A stretch of DNA of 64,000 bases from CBDAUN01 sp965214615 (GTDB lineage: Bacteria > Pseudomonadota > Gammaproteobacteria > Arenicellales > JAJDZL01): NCBI GenBank assembly GCA_965214615.1, contig OZ243952.1, forward strand, positions 2,790,001-2,854,000, in the 5' to 3' direction. The translations under genes were made by a program, and so were the position numbers. Positions 25,133-33,675 of the stretch are shown here, in pieces (the stretch's first letter is position 1; every line of letters starts with the position of its first letter). The notes under the pieces were generated by a model, which made no database searches, was not told where the DNA came from, and saw only the letters and a list, made by a program, of their open reading frames with translations.

Positions 25133-26272
25133 ATGAGTGAATCAACAAAATCAGTCACAGAATCCAACGCGAACAAGACTTCGCGGCGCAAGTTCCTCAA
25201 AGGAGCAGCTGCTGTACCGGCAGTCGCTGCCGTAGCAGCCGTTCCCTATAACGCTCAAGCACAGACTACATTGAAAGTGCAGGCTGCGTGGGGTGGCGGC
25301 ATTTTTCTGGAATTTGCCCAAGACTATGTGAACAAAGTCAACGAAATGTCCGGCGGGTCGCTCACCATTGATCTGCTCGCAGTGAACTCTGTGGTCAAGA
25401 CAGCTGAAATGCAGACCGCTGTTCACAAAGGTGTCCTTGACGGTGCGCATTTGGTTACAGCCTACTGGTACTCGAAGAGTCCTGTCGCTTCTTTATTCGG
25501 AACCGGTCCATGTTTCGGATGGAACGCCAATCAACTGCTGGGATGGATCAAATATGGCGGCGGACGGGAGCTGTACGACGAATTGATGGCAACGTTGAAA
25601 CTCGACCTGGTCGGATTTTTCAACAGTCCGATGCCTGCACAGCCTCTTGGCTGGTTCAAGGAGAAAATAAACGACTCCAGCCAGATGAAGGGCTTGAAGT
25701 ATCGCACAGTCGGCTTGGCTGCTGACGTGCTGCAGGAAATGGGCATGTCAGTAGTTCAGCTCCCAGGCGGAGAGATTCAGCCTGCGCTTAAGAGCGGACT
25801 GATTGACGCGGCCGAGTTCAACAATCCGACTTCGGATAAGGACTTCGGCATGCAGGATGTGTCCAAGCATTATCATCTGGGCAGTTTTCACCAGAGTCAG
25901 GAGGCGTTTGAAGTCATTTTCAACAAGTCGCTGTTCAGCAAGCTTGCAGCGGAGCACCAGAAAATCCTGGAATTTGCTTCCGAAGCAGCCTCTACCGACT
26001 TCACTTGGAAGTATCAGGACCGCTACTCCAATGACTTGATCTCGCTGCAGGAAGATTTCGGCGTCAATGTCTACAAGACCCCGGACTCGGTCATGACGGA
26101 TCAGCTCAATGCCTGGGACGTAGTAGCAGATCGACTTTCGCAGGAGGACCCGTTCTTCGCCAAGGTGATCGATTCGCAAAAAGCATGGGCAAAGCGCGTG
26201 GTGCGCTATGAGTTGCTGAATGCGCCAAATTACGGCGCCGCCTACGAGCACTATTTCGGCAGCATCGCCTAA
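25133..26272 (+). CDS. TRAP transporter substrate-binding protein (second system)
   Basis: 379 residues from ATG 25133, chosen because GGAG (25120-25123) lies just upstream and the twin-arginine signal TSRRKFLKGAAA then begins about 20 residues in, ending at NAQAQ. The mature protein has the DctP pattern with PLGWFKEKI, GLKYRTVGLAADVLQEMG and GLIDAAEFNNP, the last replacing the ATEWVGP type seen in the first system. The ligand-gripping Arg of GLKYRT is kept; the tryptophan of the EWVGP loop is replaced by Phe-Asn, so the ligand probably differs from that of the 19.8 kb protein. It heads a standard dctP-dctQ-dctM order. Confidence 0.9.
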   Translation: MSESTKSVTESNANKTSRRKFLKGAAAVPAVAAVAAVPYNAQAQTTLKVQAAWGGGIFLEFAQDYVNKVNEMSGGSLTIDLLAVNSVVKTAEMQTAVHKGVLDGAHLVTAYWYSKSPVASLFGTGPCFGWNANQLLGWIKYGGGRELYDELMATLKLDLVGFFNSPMPAQPLGWFKEKINDSSQMKGLKYRTVGLAADVLQEMGMSVVQLPGGEIQPALKSGLIDAAEFNNPTSDKDFGMQDVSKHYHLGSFHQSQEAFEVIFNKSLFSKLAAEHQKILEFASEAASTDFTWKYQDRYSNDLISLQEDFGVNVYKTPDSVMTDQLNAWDVVADRLSQEDPFFAKVIDSQKAWAKRVVRYELLNAPNYGAAYEHYFGSIA

Positions 26273-26288
26273 TCTGAATCGGCAATGT

Positions 26289-26318
26289 ATTCCGAGCCGA
26301 CCGCGGTCGGCTCGGAAT
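26289..26318 (+). repeat. Perfect 30-base palindrome after the second TRAP binding-protein gene
   Basis: The arms ATTCCGAGCCGACCG and CGGTCGGCTCGGAAT are exact reverse complements with no loop bases, starting 17 bases past the stop codon. There is no T run, so it is more likely an mRNA-stabilising or attenuating hairpin than a full terminator. It occupies the same place as the hairpin of the first TRAP operon. Confidence 0.8.
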
Positions 26319-26391
26319 TGCCGCACACAACATCAAATCGCTTGCACTGCCTGCGCAAACCGGCGCAGTTCGCACAGTTTTTCCATAGGTC

Positions 26392-26982
26392 ATGCACCGA
26401 TTTCTTCATTTTGTAGACAGTCTGAGCGTTTGGATGGGCAAATGCTTCGCCTGGTGCATTGTCGTTTTGACATTCGCCACCTGCTACGAAGTTTTCGTAC
26501 GCTATGTACTCAATGCACCGACCGTATGGGCGTTTGACATGAGCGTACAAATGTACGGGTCGCTATTTGTCATGGCTGGTGCCTACGCACTGGCTCAGGA
26601 CGCCCACGTCCGGGGCGACGTGCTCTATCGACTCATGTCCCAGAGAACACAGGCCACCATTGATCTGGTTCTATACATTATCTTTCTGCTTCCCGCGGTT
26701 TTCGCGCTAACCTGGTACGGTTACGGCTTCGCTGCGGACTCATGGTTCTACAAGGAAGTCAGCTGGAGCAGTCCGGCGCGCATTCAAATTTACTTTTTCA
26801 AGAGTTTGATTCCAGTTGCCGGAGTCTTGATCTTTCTTCAAGGACTTGCCGAATCCATTCGATGCATTATGTGCATTCAGACCGGTCGCTGGCCGAAGCG
26901 GCTGCACGATGTAGAAGAAACGGAAAGCAAGCTCATGCAGCAAGACGGCGACGTTCAGGAAAATCCACAGTCGGCAAGGTGA
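26392..26982 (+). CDS. TRAP transporter small permease (DctQ)
   Basis: 196 residues with four hydrophobic helices, normal DctQ size. FEVFVRYVLNAPTVWAFDMS-like sequence (residues 32-52) and AQDAHVRGDVLYRLMSQR (about 67-84) are the family signatures. A charged 35-residue C-terminal tail follows. It stops one base before dctM starts. Together with the binding protein before it, it forms a second complete TRAP carrier. Confidence 0.93.
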   Translation: MHRFLHFVDSLSVWMGKCFAWCIVVLTFATCYEVFVRYVLNAPTVWAFDMSVQMYGSLFVMAGAYALAQDAHVRGDVLYRLMSQRTQATIDLVLYIIFLLPAVFALTWYGYGFAADSWFYKEVSWSSPARIQIYFFKSLIPVAGVLIFLQGLAESIRCIMCIQTGRWPKRLHDVEETESKLMQQDGDVQENPQSAR

Positions 26983-26983
26983 C

Positions 26984-28345
26984 ATGACTGATCCTCAAAT
27001 TGCCATAGTAATGCTCGGGCTGTTCATTTTCATGGTCCTGCTCGGGTTCCCAATCGCGTTCACACTGATGGCCATGGGACTGGCATTCGGCTACTATGCG
27101 TACTACGACGAGTTGCGCATGGACACGATTTTTGACAATCGTATCTTTGACTTGACCGTGCAAAATACGTTTTCGGTGATGTCCAACGACGTATTGGTTG
27201 CGATTCCGCTTTTCTTATTTATGGGGTACGTGGTAGAACGGGCGAACATCGTCAACCGCCTGTTCTTTTCACTGCAGCTTGCCGCACGGCACCTGCCCGG
27301 TTCAATGGCAGTGGCTGCATTGCTGACATGCGCCACATTTGCGACTGCAACCGGAATCATCGGCGCTGTCGTCACCCTAATGGGCATGCTGGCATTCCCG
27401 GCGATGCTGAAAGCCAGATACGACACCAGCTTTGCCGCAGGCGTCATCTGCGCGGGAGGATGCCTTGGGATTCTGATTCCGCCCAGCATCATGCTGATCG
27501 TCTATGCGGCAATTGCAGAGCTTTCACCTTTGCGGCTTTACGCAGCAGCGATGTTCCCGGGACTGATACTCGCCGGGCTGTACATGGTCTATGTGGTCAT
27601 CCGCGCAAGCATCAATCCTTCTCTGGCACCGAAGCCGCGAGAGGAAGAGGTGCCGTCAGCGATATCGATTCTGATTCAAGTCGTCACCTCGGTCGTACCG
27701 CTGGCATTTCTAATCCTTGCAGTTCTCGGCTGCATTCTGATGGGCTTGGCGACACCGGCGGAAGCGGCTGGCGTCGGCGCCATGGGCGGGTTGCTACTCG
27801 CACTGGTGTACCGTTCGCTTACATGGGAGCGCTTTAAGGAATCGGTTTTTCTAACCGCAAAAACTTCCGCCATGGTGTGCTGGCTTTTCGTCGGTTCATG
27901 GACATTCGCCTCCGTGTTCTCGTATCTTGGCGGCCATTCGCTGATTGAGCATTGGATCCTGGGGCTGAGCCTAGGTACTGTAGGTTTTCTGATTCTTGCG
28001 CAGATCGTGATCTTCCTTCTGGGCTGGCCGCTTGAATGGACTGAAATTCTGATCATTTTCGTTCCGATTTTCCTCCCGCTTCTGGACACGTTCGGGGTCA
28101 ATCCGTACATGTTCGCGATGCTGATTGCGCTCAACCTGCAAACTTCGTTTCTAACGCCTCCAATGGCAATGTCCGCCTATTATTTGAAGGGAGTGGCACC
28201 ACCGTATATTCAGCTTATGGATATCTTCCGCGGAATCATGCCGTATCTGGGAATCGTGTTTCTGACCATGGTCCTAGTCTACGTATTTCCCGAAATCGCA
28301 TTGTGGCTGCCGGATTACTTCTTCGGCGAGATCCCTTCGTTCTAG
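26984..28345 (+). CDS. TRAP transporter large permease (DctM)
   Basis: 453 residues, ordinary DctM length, about twelve hydrophobic segments. Typical stretches: LLGFPIAFTLMAMG near the start, VLVAIPLFLFMGYVVERA, TATGIIGAVVTLMGMLA, CLGILIPPSIMLIVYA and LNLQTSFLTPPMAMSAYYLKGVAPP near the end. Ribosome site AAGGTG sits just before ATG 26984. Comparison with the fused 887-residue DctM upstream shows that both extra internal loops and the tail are absent here. Confidence 0.95.
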   Translation: MTDPQIAIVMLGLFIFMVLLGFPIAFTLMAMGLAFGYYAYYDELRMDTIFDNRIFDLTVQNTFSVMSNDVLVAIPLFLFMGYVVERANIVNRLFFSLQLAARHLPGSMAVAALLTCATFATATGIIGAVVTLMGMLAFPAMLKARYDTSFAAGVICAGGCLGILIPPSIMLIVYAAIAELSPLRLYAAAMFPGLILAGLYMVYVVIRASINPSLAPKPREEEVPSAISILIQVVTSVVPLAFLILAVLGCILMGLATPAEAAGVGAMGGLLLALVYRSLTWERFKESVFLTAKTSAMVCWLFVGSWTFASVFSYLGGHSLIEHWILGLSLGTVGFLILAQIVIFLLGWPLEWTEILIIFVPIFLPLLDTFGVNPYMFAMLIALNLQTSFLTPPMAMSAYYLKGVAPPYIQLMDIFRGIMPYLGIVFLTMVLVYVFPEIALWLPDYFFGEIPSF

Positions 28346-28372
28346 ACGCAAGGCATACGGCGCCCTAACGCC

Positions 28373-29704
28373 ATGTCGCTTCACTCAGTGAGTCTTTGTC
28401 AAGCCGCGGAACTGCTGGCTGCCGGCAGTTTTACAGCACGCCAGCTCGCACAAGATTGTCTTGCGCGAATTGACGAGTTCGATCCGGAGATTCGAGCCTG
28501 GGCATGGCTGAACCGGGATAACGTCCTAAGGCAGGCAGACCGTCTGGACGATGACCGGCGACGCGGAAAGGCGGTAGGACGGCTGCACGGCGTTCCCATT
28601 GGCATCAAGGACATCATTGACACCGCCCTGATTCCCACGGAATACGGATTCAAGCTGTTTGAAGGGCGTATTCCCCGCAATGATGCAACAGTAGTCGAAA
28701 AATTGAAGCAGGCCGGCGCCGTCATAATGGGCAAGACAGTCACCGCGGAACTGGCATGGCTTACGCCAGGTAAAACCGCGAATCCCCATAATCCGGCGCA
28801 TACGCCTGGCGGTTCAAGCAGCGGCAGCGCAGCAGCGGTAGCTTCGTTCATGGTGCCAGGAGCGGTGGGAACGCAAACCAACGGTTCAGTCATACGTCCG
28901 GCTGCATATTGCGGCACGGTCGGCTACAAGCCAAGCTATGGGCTTATTTCGCGTAGCGGAATTCTACGCCAGTCGCCGTTCCTCGACCAAGTCGGAGTAT
29001 TCGCGCGCAGCGTCGAAGACGCCGCCCTTCTCGCAGAAGTAATGATCGGAGGCGACCCGAAAGACAGTTCTACGCTGCAAGCCGGCCCTGTGCCGCCGCT
29101 TTTAGCGGTAAGCCGGGCAGAGCCTCCGGTTCCGACGAAGCTGGCATTTTACCGAACTCCTCACTGGGATATGCTTGACGACAGCTCAAAGGCCGGACTT
29201 GAGGAAGTAGTCGACAGCCTAGGTGATCAGATTGTCGAAGTCAATCTTGGGACCGCGTTTGAATCGGCGTGGCAGGCGGCTGCGACAATCAACGCGGCAG
29301 AAATGTCCACATGGTATGCGGCAATTCAAGATGAAGGAGGACAGTTCTTTGATCCCATGATGGAGCAGATGATGGAGCGCGGAAGAGCAGTCAGTGCGCG
29401 CGACTACATCAATGCAATGGAATCGCGGTCTGTACTGAATGGAATTCTTGATGCACATTTTGACGAATTCGACGCCATCATCGCACCGGCAGCACCTGGG
29501 GAGGCACCTTCGGGACTCGACTCCACCGGCAATCCGATATTTTCTACCGCATGGACTTTCTGCGGGGTGCCGGCATTGACGCTTCCGTTGCTTCAGGGCG
29601 AGTCGGGGCTGCCAATCGGCGTGCAATTGATCGGGCAGCACATGGATGACGCGCGTCTGCTGCGAACCGCAAACTGGCTCATGAATCATCCCGGCGACGA
29701 GTAA
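28373..29704 (+). CDS. Amidase (amidase signature family)
   Basis: 443-residue hydrolase of the Ser-cisSer-Lys amidase family. Lys79 is in GVPIGIKDIIDT, the cis-Ser in the GGSSSGSAAAVAS loop (147-158), and the nucleophile Ser172 in GTQTNGSVIRPAAYCG. The usual GTDTGGSIRxPA motif here reads GTQTNGSVIRPA. It follows the second TRAP operon by 27 bases and probably acts on an amide brought in by that carrier, releasing ammonia and an acid (inference). Not the GatA subunit: no gatB/gatC neighbours, and the carrier context argues for catabolism. Confidence 0.9.
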   Translation: MSLHSVSLCQAAELLAAGSFTARQLAQDCLARIDEFDPEIRAWAWLNRDNVLRQADRLDDDRRRGKAVGRLHGVPIGIKDIIDTALIPTEYGFKLFEGRIPRNDATVVEKLKQAGAVIMGKTVTAELAWLTPGKTANPHNPAHTPGGSSSGSAAAVASFMVPGAVGTQTNGSVIRPAAYCGTVGYKPSYGLISRSGILRQSPFLDQVGVFARSVEDAALLAEVMIGGDPKDSSTLQAGPVPPLLAVSRAEPPVPTKLAFYRTPHWDMLDDSSKAGLEEVVDSLGDQIVEVNLGTAFESAWQAAATINAAEMSTWYAAIQDEGGQFFDPMMEQMMERGRAVSARDYINAMESRSVLNGILDAHFDEFDAIIAPAAPGEAPSGLDSTGNPIFSTAWTFCGVPALTLPLLQGESGLPIGVQLIGQHMDDARLLRTANWLMNHPGDE

Positions 29705-29745
29705 AATACAAGTCAGCCTAACTCGAACCTGCGATAATTGCCACT

Positions 29746-29919
29746 ATGAAAAATGAAGTAGTTGCCGGTTTCCTTGGCATGTTTCTGCTCAGCGCATTCC
29801 TGCTGGGTCTCGCCGAATCGATCGGAAAACCCCCTTTCTGGACAATTGTCATAATCGTGCTGCTCGGCGCCTGGACCGCGTGGTACCAAGAGACCGTTAA
29901 AAATCCTGAAGCGGAATAG
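29746..29919 (+). CDS. Small two-helix membrane protein
   Basis: A 57-residue open frame from ATG 29746 to TAG 29919. It encodes MKNEVVAGFLGMFLLSAF then LLGLAESIG, a short polar turn KPPF, and a second helix WTIVIIVLLGAWTAWY ending in a charged tail KNPEAE. The length, two clean hydrophobic segments and position 41 bases after the amidase support it as a real gene. No family recognised; possibly an accessory of the TRAP carrier. Confidence 0.6.
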   Translation: MKNEVVAGFLGMFLLSAFLLGLAESIGKPPFWTIVIIVLLGAWTAWYQETVKNPEAE

Positions 29920-29954
29920 AAAATTGTTCCGCTAGTTGAGCTAGCGGATTACCG

Positions 29955-30935
29955 TCACGCCACCCGATCACCCGGTTCGCGCCCTTCGAAAACCGCATCC
30001 AGGTTGTCGAGCGCCCTGAACCCCATGGCGTCTCGCGTCTCTGTTGCGGCACTGCCCAAATGCGGCAGCACAAATACGTTGCGCAGTTCCCGGTACGCCG
30101 GGTGAATTCCTGAGGGTTCGCCATTGAACACATCAAGTCCCGCGGCACCGACGTGTCCGGATCGCAGTGCACTCACAAGAGCTTCGTCGTCCACCACGGT
30201 TCCGCGCGCCGTATTGACCACGATTGCTCCTGCGCGAAGCCGCTCAATTCGCCTAGCGTTCAACAGTCCCATTGAATCAGGATTGTTCGGGCAATGCAGC
30301 GAAACCACATCGACCGACTCCAGCAAGCCTTCCAGCGTCTCGTGATAGAGCGCTCCGCGCTCTGCCTCTGGCGACAGCCTGCGGCGATTGTGGTAGTGAA
30401 TTTGCATGTCGAAGCCTCTGGCTCGTCGCGCCGCCACTTGGCCGACACGCCCCATGCCGACAATCCCGAAGCGTTTCCCGGTAATCTGAGAACCAAGCAT
30501 AAACGTAGGGCTCCAATCATGCCATCTGTTGGCGCGTACCAGATCGAAGCCTTCGCCGGCGCGTCGAGCAGCACCGAGCATGCACAGCATGGTGATTTCC
30601 GCAGTCGCATCAGACAGCACATCGGGGGTATTGGTCACGATGATGCCGGCATTCCTGGCAGCATCGAGGTCACAGTGGTCGACACCGACGGAAAAATTTG
30701 CGATTGCCTTGACGCTAGGAGAAAGCTGTCCGATTACCGATTCGGTGAATTGCTCCGTATGGCAGCAAAGAACGGCATCGGCCCGGTTTGAACGCTCGAT
30801 AAGCTCATCGCTCCCATACAGGCAGTCATTGGCATTGAAATCGCACTGATAATCCTGCTTCAACCGGATTTCTACCGCAGGAGGCAGCTTGCGAGTAACA
30901 AATATTGACGGACGCACGGTTGTTGCAGATTTCAT
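29955..30935 (-). CDS. D-2-hydroxyacid dehydrogenase (glyoxylate/hydroxypyruvate reductase-like)
   Basis: NAD(P)-linked reductase of 2-oxo acids, 326 residues. The nucleotide site is GIVGMGRVGQ (157-166). The catalytic set is present: Arg244 in NTARG, Glu273 in NGEP, His292 in LPHLGSA. ANFSVGVDHCDLDAA at 79-93 is the substrate-loop region typical of the GRHPR-type group. It lies on the opposite strand to the TRAP-amidase cluster, ending 35 bases from the small membrane protein. Its likely substrate is glyoxylate, hydroxypyruvate or another 2-oxo acid delivered by the transporters (inference). Confidence 0.92.
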   Translation of the reverse strand: MKSATTVRPSIFVTRKLPPAVEIRLKQDYQCDFNANDCLYGSDELIERSNRADAVLCCHTEQFTESVIGQLSPSVKAIANFSVGVDHCDLDAARNAGIIVTNTPDVLSDATAEITMLCMLGAARRAGEGFDLVRANRWHDWSPTFMLGSQITGKRFGIVGMGRVGQVAARRARGFDMQIHYHNRRRLSPEAERGALYHETLEGLLESVDVVSLHCPNNPDSMGLLNARRIERLRAGAIVVNTARGTVVDDEALVSALRSGHVGAAGLDVFNGEPSGIHPAYRELRNVFVLPHLGSAATETRDAMGFRALDNLDAVFEGREPGDRVA

Positions 30936-31306
30936 ATTTGCATTCCAAGGTGATGTGAAGATGTCGGCTATAACACACCGTACTGGTTGGCTTCACAGCG
31001 CAGCGCGAATTAATTCGATTAGGCTCTAGCGATTGGACAGTGAGATTGGTTCGGATTGGCATCCAGCTCCAACCATCAGTTGAATACAGATCGAGTCCAA
31101 CGAAATAAGGAACATAACCATATCCCGACACATCTACGCTATTTGTAGCTGAATGCCAATAGTTCGCAAATCAAGGTGCACATTTTTGAAGTAGGTTCGT
31201 TCTACGGAACAAGAAATCCAATCTATTTGCGCGGAGTTGATGTTGAGGAGATTTTCTATTGTCGACTTTGGCGCCTCGAAAACATGCAAGTCATCCCAAT
31301 CACGTT
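30936..31306. other. AT-rich intergenic interval
   Basis: About 370 bases between two minus-strand genes. It contains the upstream region of the dehydrogenase and marks the left border of an AT-rich patch. No gene, repeat or terminator recognised. Confidence 0.35.
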
Positions 31307-32632
31307 CTAGTTTTTGCTTTCAATATCTTCCGCTTCAGTTAGTTCATGCGATTTAACCGGCTTGGGCGGCGGTGCTTGCCAAGCTTTCAAGCGTTGGCCA
31401 ACGAGTTCATAGAACAGTCGAATGCCTTGCTCTAGTTGCTCGATAAATTTCTTCCTGCTGGTGAAATCTCGCCCGAGGTTGTTGATTACAAGTACTTCAA
31501 AACTATGGGGAGCCGCCGCGCTCGTTTCCGCTTGAATTATGTTTGGATCAATACACAATTTGTCGACTGCTGCGTCGGTAGGACCCACACGCCCTGGCCA
31601 ATGTGCACGTACAATTATGCGTCCATCATCACTGCGCAACATACGTAGTAGCCAATTCACTCGTGCTTTGGTAGACTTTCTGTCGATAGGTGCTTTCAAT
31701 TTCATACTATAGCTTAGGGTGCGCGACATAAGGTGTGCACAAACCTCCAAATCTGCAGCACAATTCGGAATCCTGAATTTAGCAGAGAGTGCCTTATCCT
31801 CGATGAGTTGCTTAATTCCTTCGTTCAGACGAACGGTCGGGTTATCTTTCAAACGATTTCCAATAACTGTTTCTACTTTGGCTCCAACATGCCGCGTAAG
31901 TTGCAAAGAAATGTCGCGTTCCTCTTGAAACCAACAACCTACGCATTCTTCGACATTCGGATCATTCTTGTTGAGCGTCCCGTGATTTGACACGGTTTGC
32001 ACCAACTCTTGCCAATTTCTGTTCATCAGAGTGAACCTTTGTACACCAGTGTCTTTGTGTTCGAGAAGTCTGAGAAATTCACTCAATATGAATTCCTGTT
32101 CAGGATCATCTACACAGTCTCGTTGGACGATTTCACACTGAGTTCGAATGTATGTCCAAGACCAGTGATACAGGCTGGTTTTCCTCAGCAGGGTTTTTGA
32201 AACTTTGACGGGATGTAGATCAGTGCGTGCAACGAATTGATTGGATATTGTGATGACAGCATCAAAGTTACAATCTCTGGCAATTTCAAGGTAACTCACT
32301 ACCTGATCTTCTTCGATAGGATTAGTCTTAATTTTTGCTTCAACCAATGCAGTCCATGTTGTTTTCCCAGATTTAACGACAATTAGTCCATCAGGACGTT
32401 TTCCACTGTGGTCACTATGGGCAGGAACGACCTCGCTCCAACAAGCGATTTTGGCACGCTGACCTACCCTTAAACCAACCGTATGAAATAGATCCTTTGC
32501 AAATGCTGGGACATGTGGCAGTAGCGCTAGAAACACAGACGTTAGTCGATTTTCCCGGCTGGTATCAGCGACTACAGGGAAAAGGCGAGCGCGGTCTCCA
32601 TGTTCAATGGTTTCTGGCAGGTCAATTTTCAT
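31307..32632 (-). CDS. Hypothetical protein with intact PD-(D/E)XK nuclease core
   Basis: 441 residues from ATG 32632, which has GGAGAG eight bases upstream. The N-terminal quarter carries a full restriction-nuclease-like core: Glu27 in SRENRLTSVFLALL, Asp81 in KRPDGLIVV, the ExK pair Glu98/Lys100 in TALVEAKIK, and Gln110 in EEDQVVSYLEIA, spaced as in type II and Mrr-like enzymes. The remaining 300 residues resemble nothing I know. The gene and its surroundings are visibly more AT-rich than the housekeeping genes, suggesting acquisition by transfer. No methyltransferase is adjacent, so it is not a simple restriction-modification pair; standalone defence or mobile-element function is possible. 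Confidence 0.7.
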   Translation of the reverse strand: MKIDLPETIEHGDRARLFPVVADTSRENRLTSVFLALLPHVPAFAKDLFHTVGLRVGQRAKIACWSEVVPAHSDHSGKRPDGLIVVKSGKTTWTALVEAKIKTNPIEEDQVVSYLEIARDCNFDAVITISNQFVARTDLHPVKVSKTLLRKTSLYHWSWTYIRTQCEIVQRDCVDDPEQEFILSEFLRLLEHKDTGVQRFTLMNRNWQELVQTVSNHGTLNKNDPNVEECVGCWFQEERDISLQLTRHVGAKVETVIGNRLKDNPTVRLNEGIKQLIEDKALSAKFRIPNCAADLEVCAHLMSRTLSYSMKLKAPIDRKSTKARVNWLLRMLRSDDGRIIVRAHWPGRVGPTDAAVDKLCIDPNIIQAETSAAAPHSFEVLVINNLGRDFTSRKKFIEQLEQGIRLFYELVGQRLKAWQAPPPKPVKSHELTEAEDIESKN

Positions 32633-32899
32633 AACAGATACTCTCCATGCACTATTATTGTTTGGCTGAATAATATACAAAACAATTCCTTATCCCGATT
32701 GACTGATTGCTTCCGGCAAGGAACACTGAAGAATTGGAGTAAGAGATGTAGGGCAGGATTCGCACCTGCCGGAGAAAGTTGCCTTTCCAACTGCACACTG
32801 GATAGGACGAAGAAATTCAAGAATGAATGGCTTTATAATGCACAGTGTCACCCGATGGGCCGCAGTCACCGATTGACTGCAGAGATAAGAGAGAATTTC

Positions 32900-33190
32900 A
32901 TGGAGCAATTGCAACAAATCGTGCCATCTCTGGTATGGATCGTCGTAACTCTTGGCTTTTTGTGGGGTATAGTGCGTTGGGCTGTTGGCAGTGCAATCGC
33001 GCCGCTTCAAAAAAATGTGGAAGACTTGCGTAATGATTTAAAAACGTTACAAAAGGTAGTCCATGAGGATTTTCGGAATACGGGTGAACGGATCGCGAGG
33101 GTCGAAGCAAAAATTGAGTCGACCGATAACCGACTCAACCAAATCGAATTTCGAGGAATGGTATCGGGACAACATGTGGGAGCAACATGA
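32900..33190 (+). CDS. Small membrane-anchored coiled-coil protein
   Basis: 96 residues from ATG 32900, with AGAGAG a few bases upstream; the longer open frame back to 32600 overlaps the divergent gene and is not supported. One N-terminal hydrophobic helix (SLVWIVVTLGFLWGIV, residues 9-24) is followed by a charged heptad-rich region (about 35-85) likely to be coiled coil. It ends one base before the next small gene starts. Layout resembles small phage or toxin-associated membrane proteins only in general shape; no family recognised. Confidence 0.55.
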   Translation: MEQLQQIVPSLVWIVVTLGFLWGIVRWAVGSAIAPLQKNVEDLRNDLKTLQKVVHEDFRNTGERIARVEAKIESTDNRLNQIEFRGMVSGQHVGAT

Positions 33191-33191
33191 C

Positions 33192-33470
33192 ATGAACTCA
33201 GTAGATGATGTGTTAAATCACTTAAATGGTCAGATTGCGGCAAACCAAATGATAGTGACACTGGCTGTTACCCTTGCAGCTAGAAACGACAAGGTGGCTA
33301 AGAATCTAGCCGATTCGATCGGCAACTTATCAAATCAACTGGATGACAACAACCACAAACAATTCAATCTAGGGTTTCAAGAGAGCATCGCAAAAATCAA
33401 AAACATTATTGCCCATAGTCAATTTGCAGATGGGAATGTGAATTTGGATATTGAGGACTTCAAGGCATAG
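33192..33470 (+). CDS. Small hypothetical protein, paired with the preceding gene
   Basis: 92 residues from ATG 33192, directly after the TGA (33188-33190) of the coiled-coil gene, suggesting coupling. Predominantly helical and Asn/Gln-rich, with no membrane helix or known motif. An in-frame ATG at 33174 inside the upstream gene is an alternative start. With its neighbour it forms a two-gene unit divergent from the PD-(D/E)XK gene. Function unknown. Confidence 0.5.
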   Translation: MNSVDDVLNHLNGQIAANQMIVTLAVTLAARNDKVAKNLADSIGNLSNQLDDNNHKQFNLGFQESIAKIKNIIAHSQFADGNVNLDIEDFKA

Positions 33471-33675
33471 CCTAGATTGAGACGATCTTGAGCAACTATG
33501 CCTTAGATGCCATCTCGGTTGGCAACAGTTTCAAATCACTTGTCAACGGCATGAATTCCATTATGACTTTTGGAGCATTAGCGGAGATTGGATCGAGACC
33601 TATGACAATATAGCCACCGCGAATTTCGAAACGTATATCGAATTGAATCAATTCGATTCCTCAGTCATTGAACGC

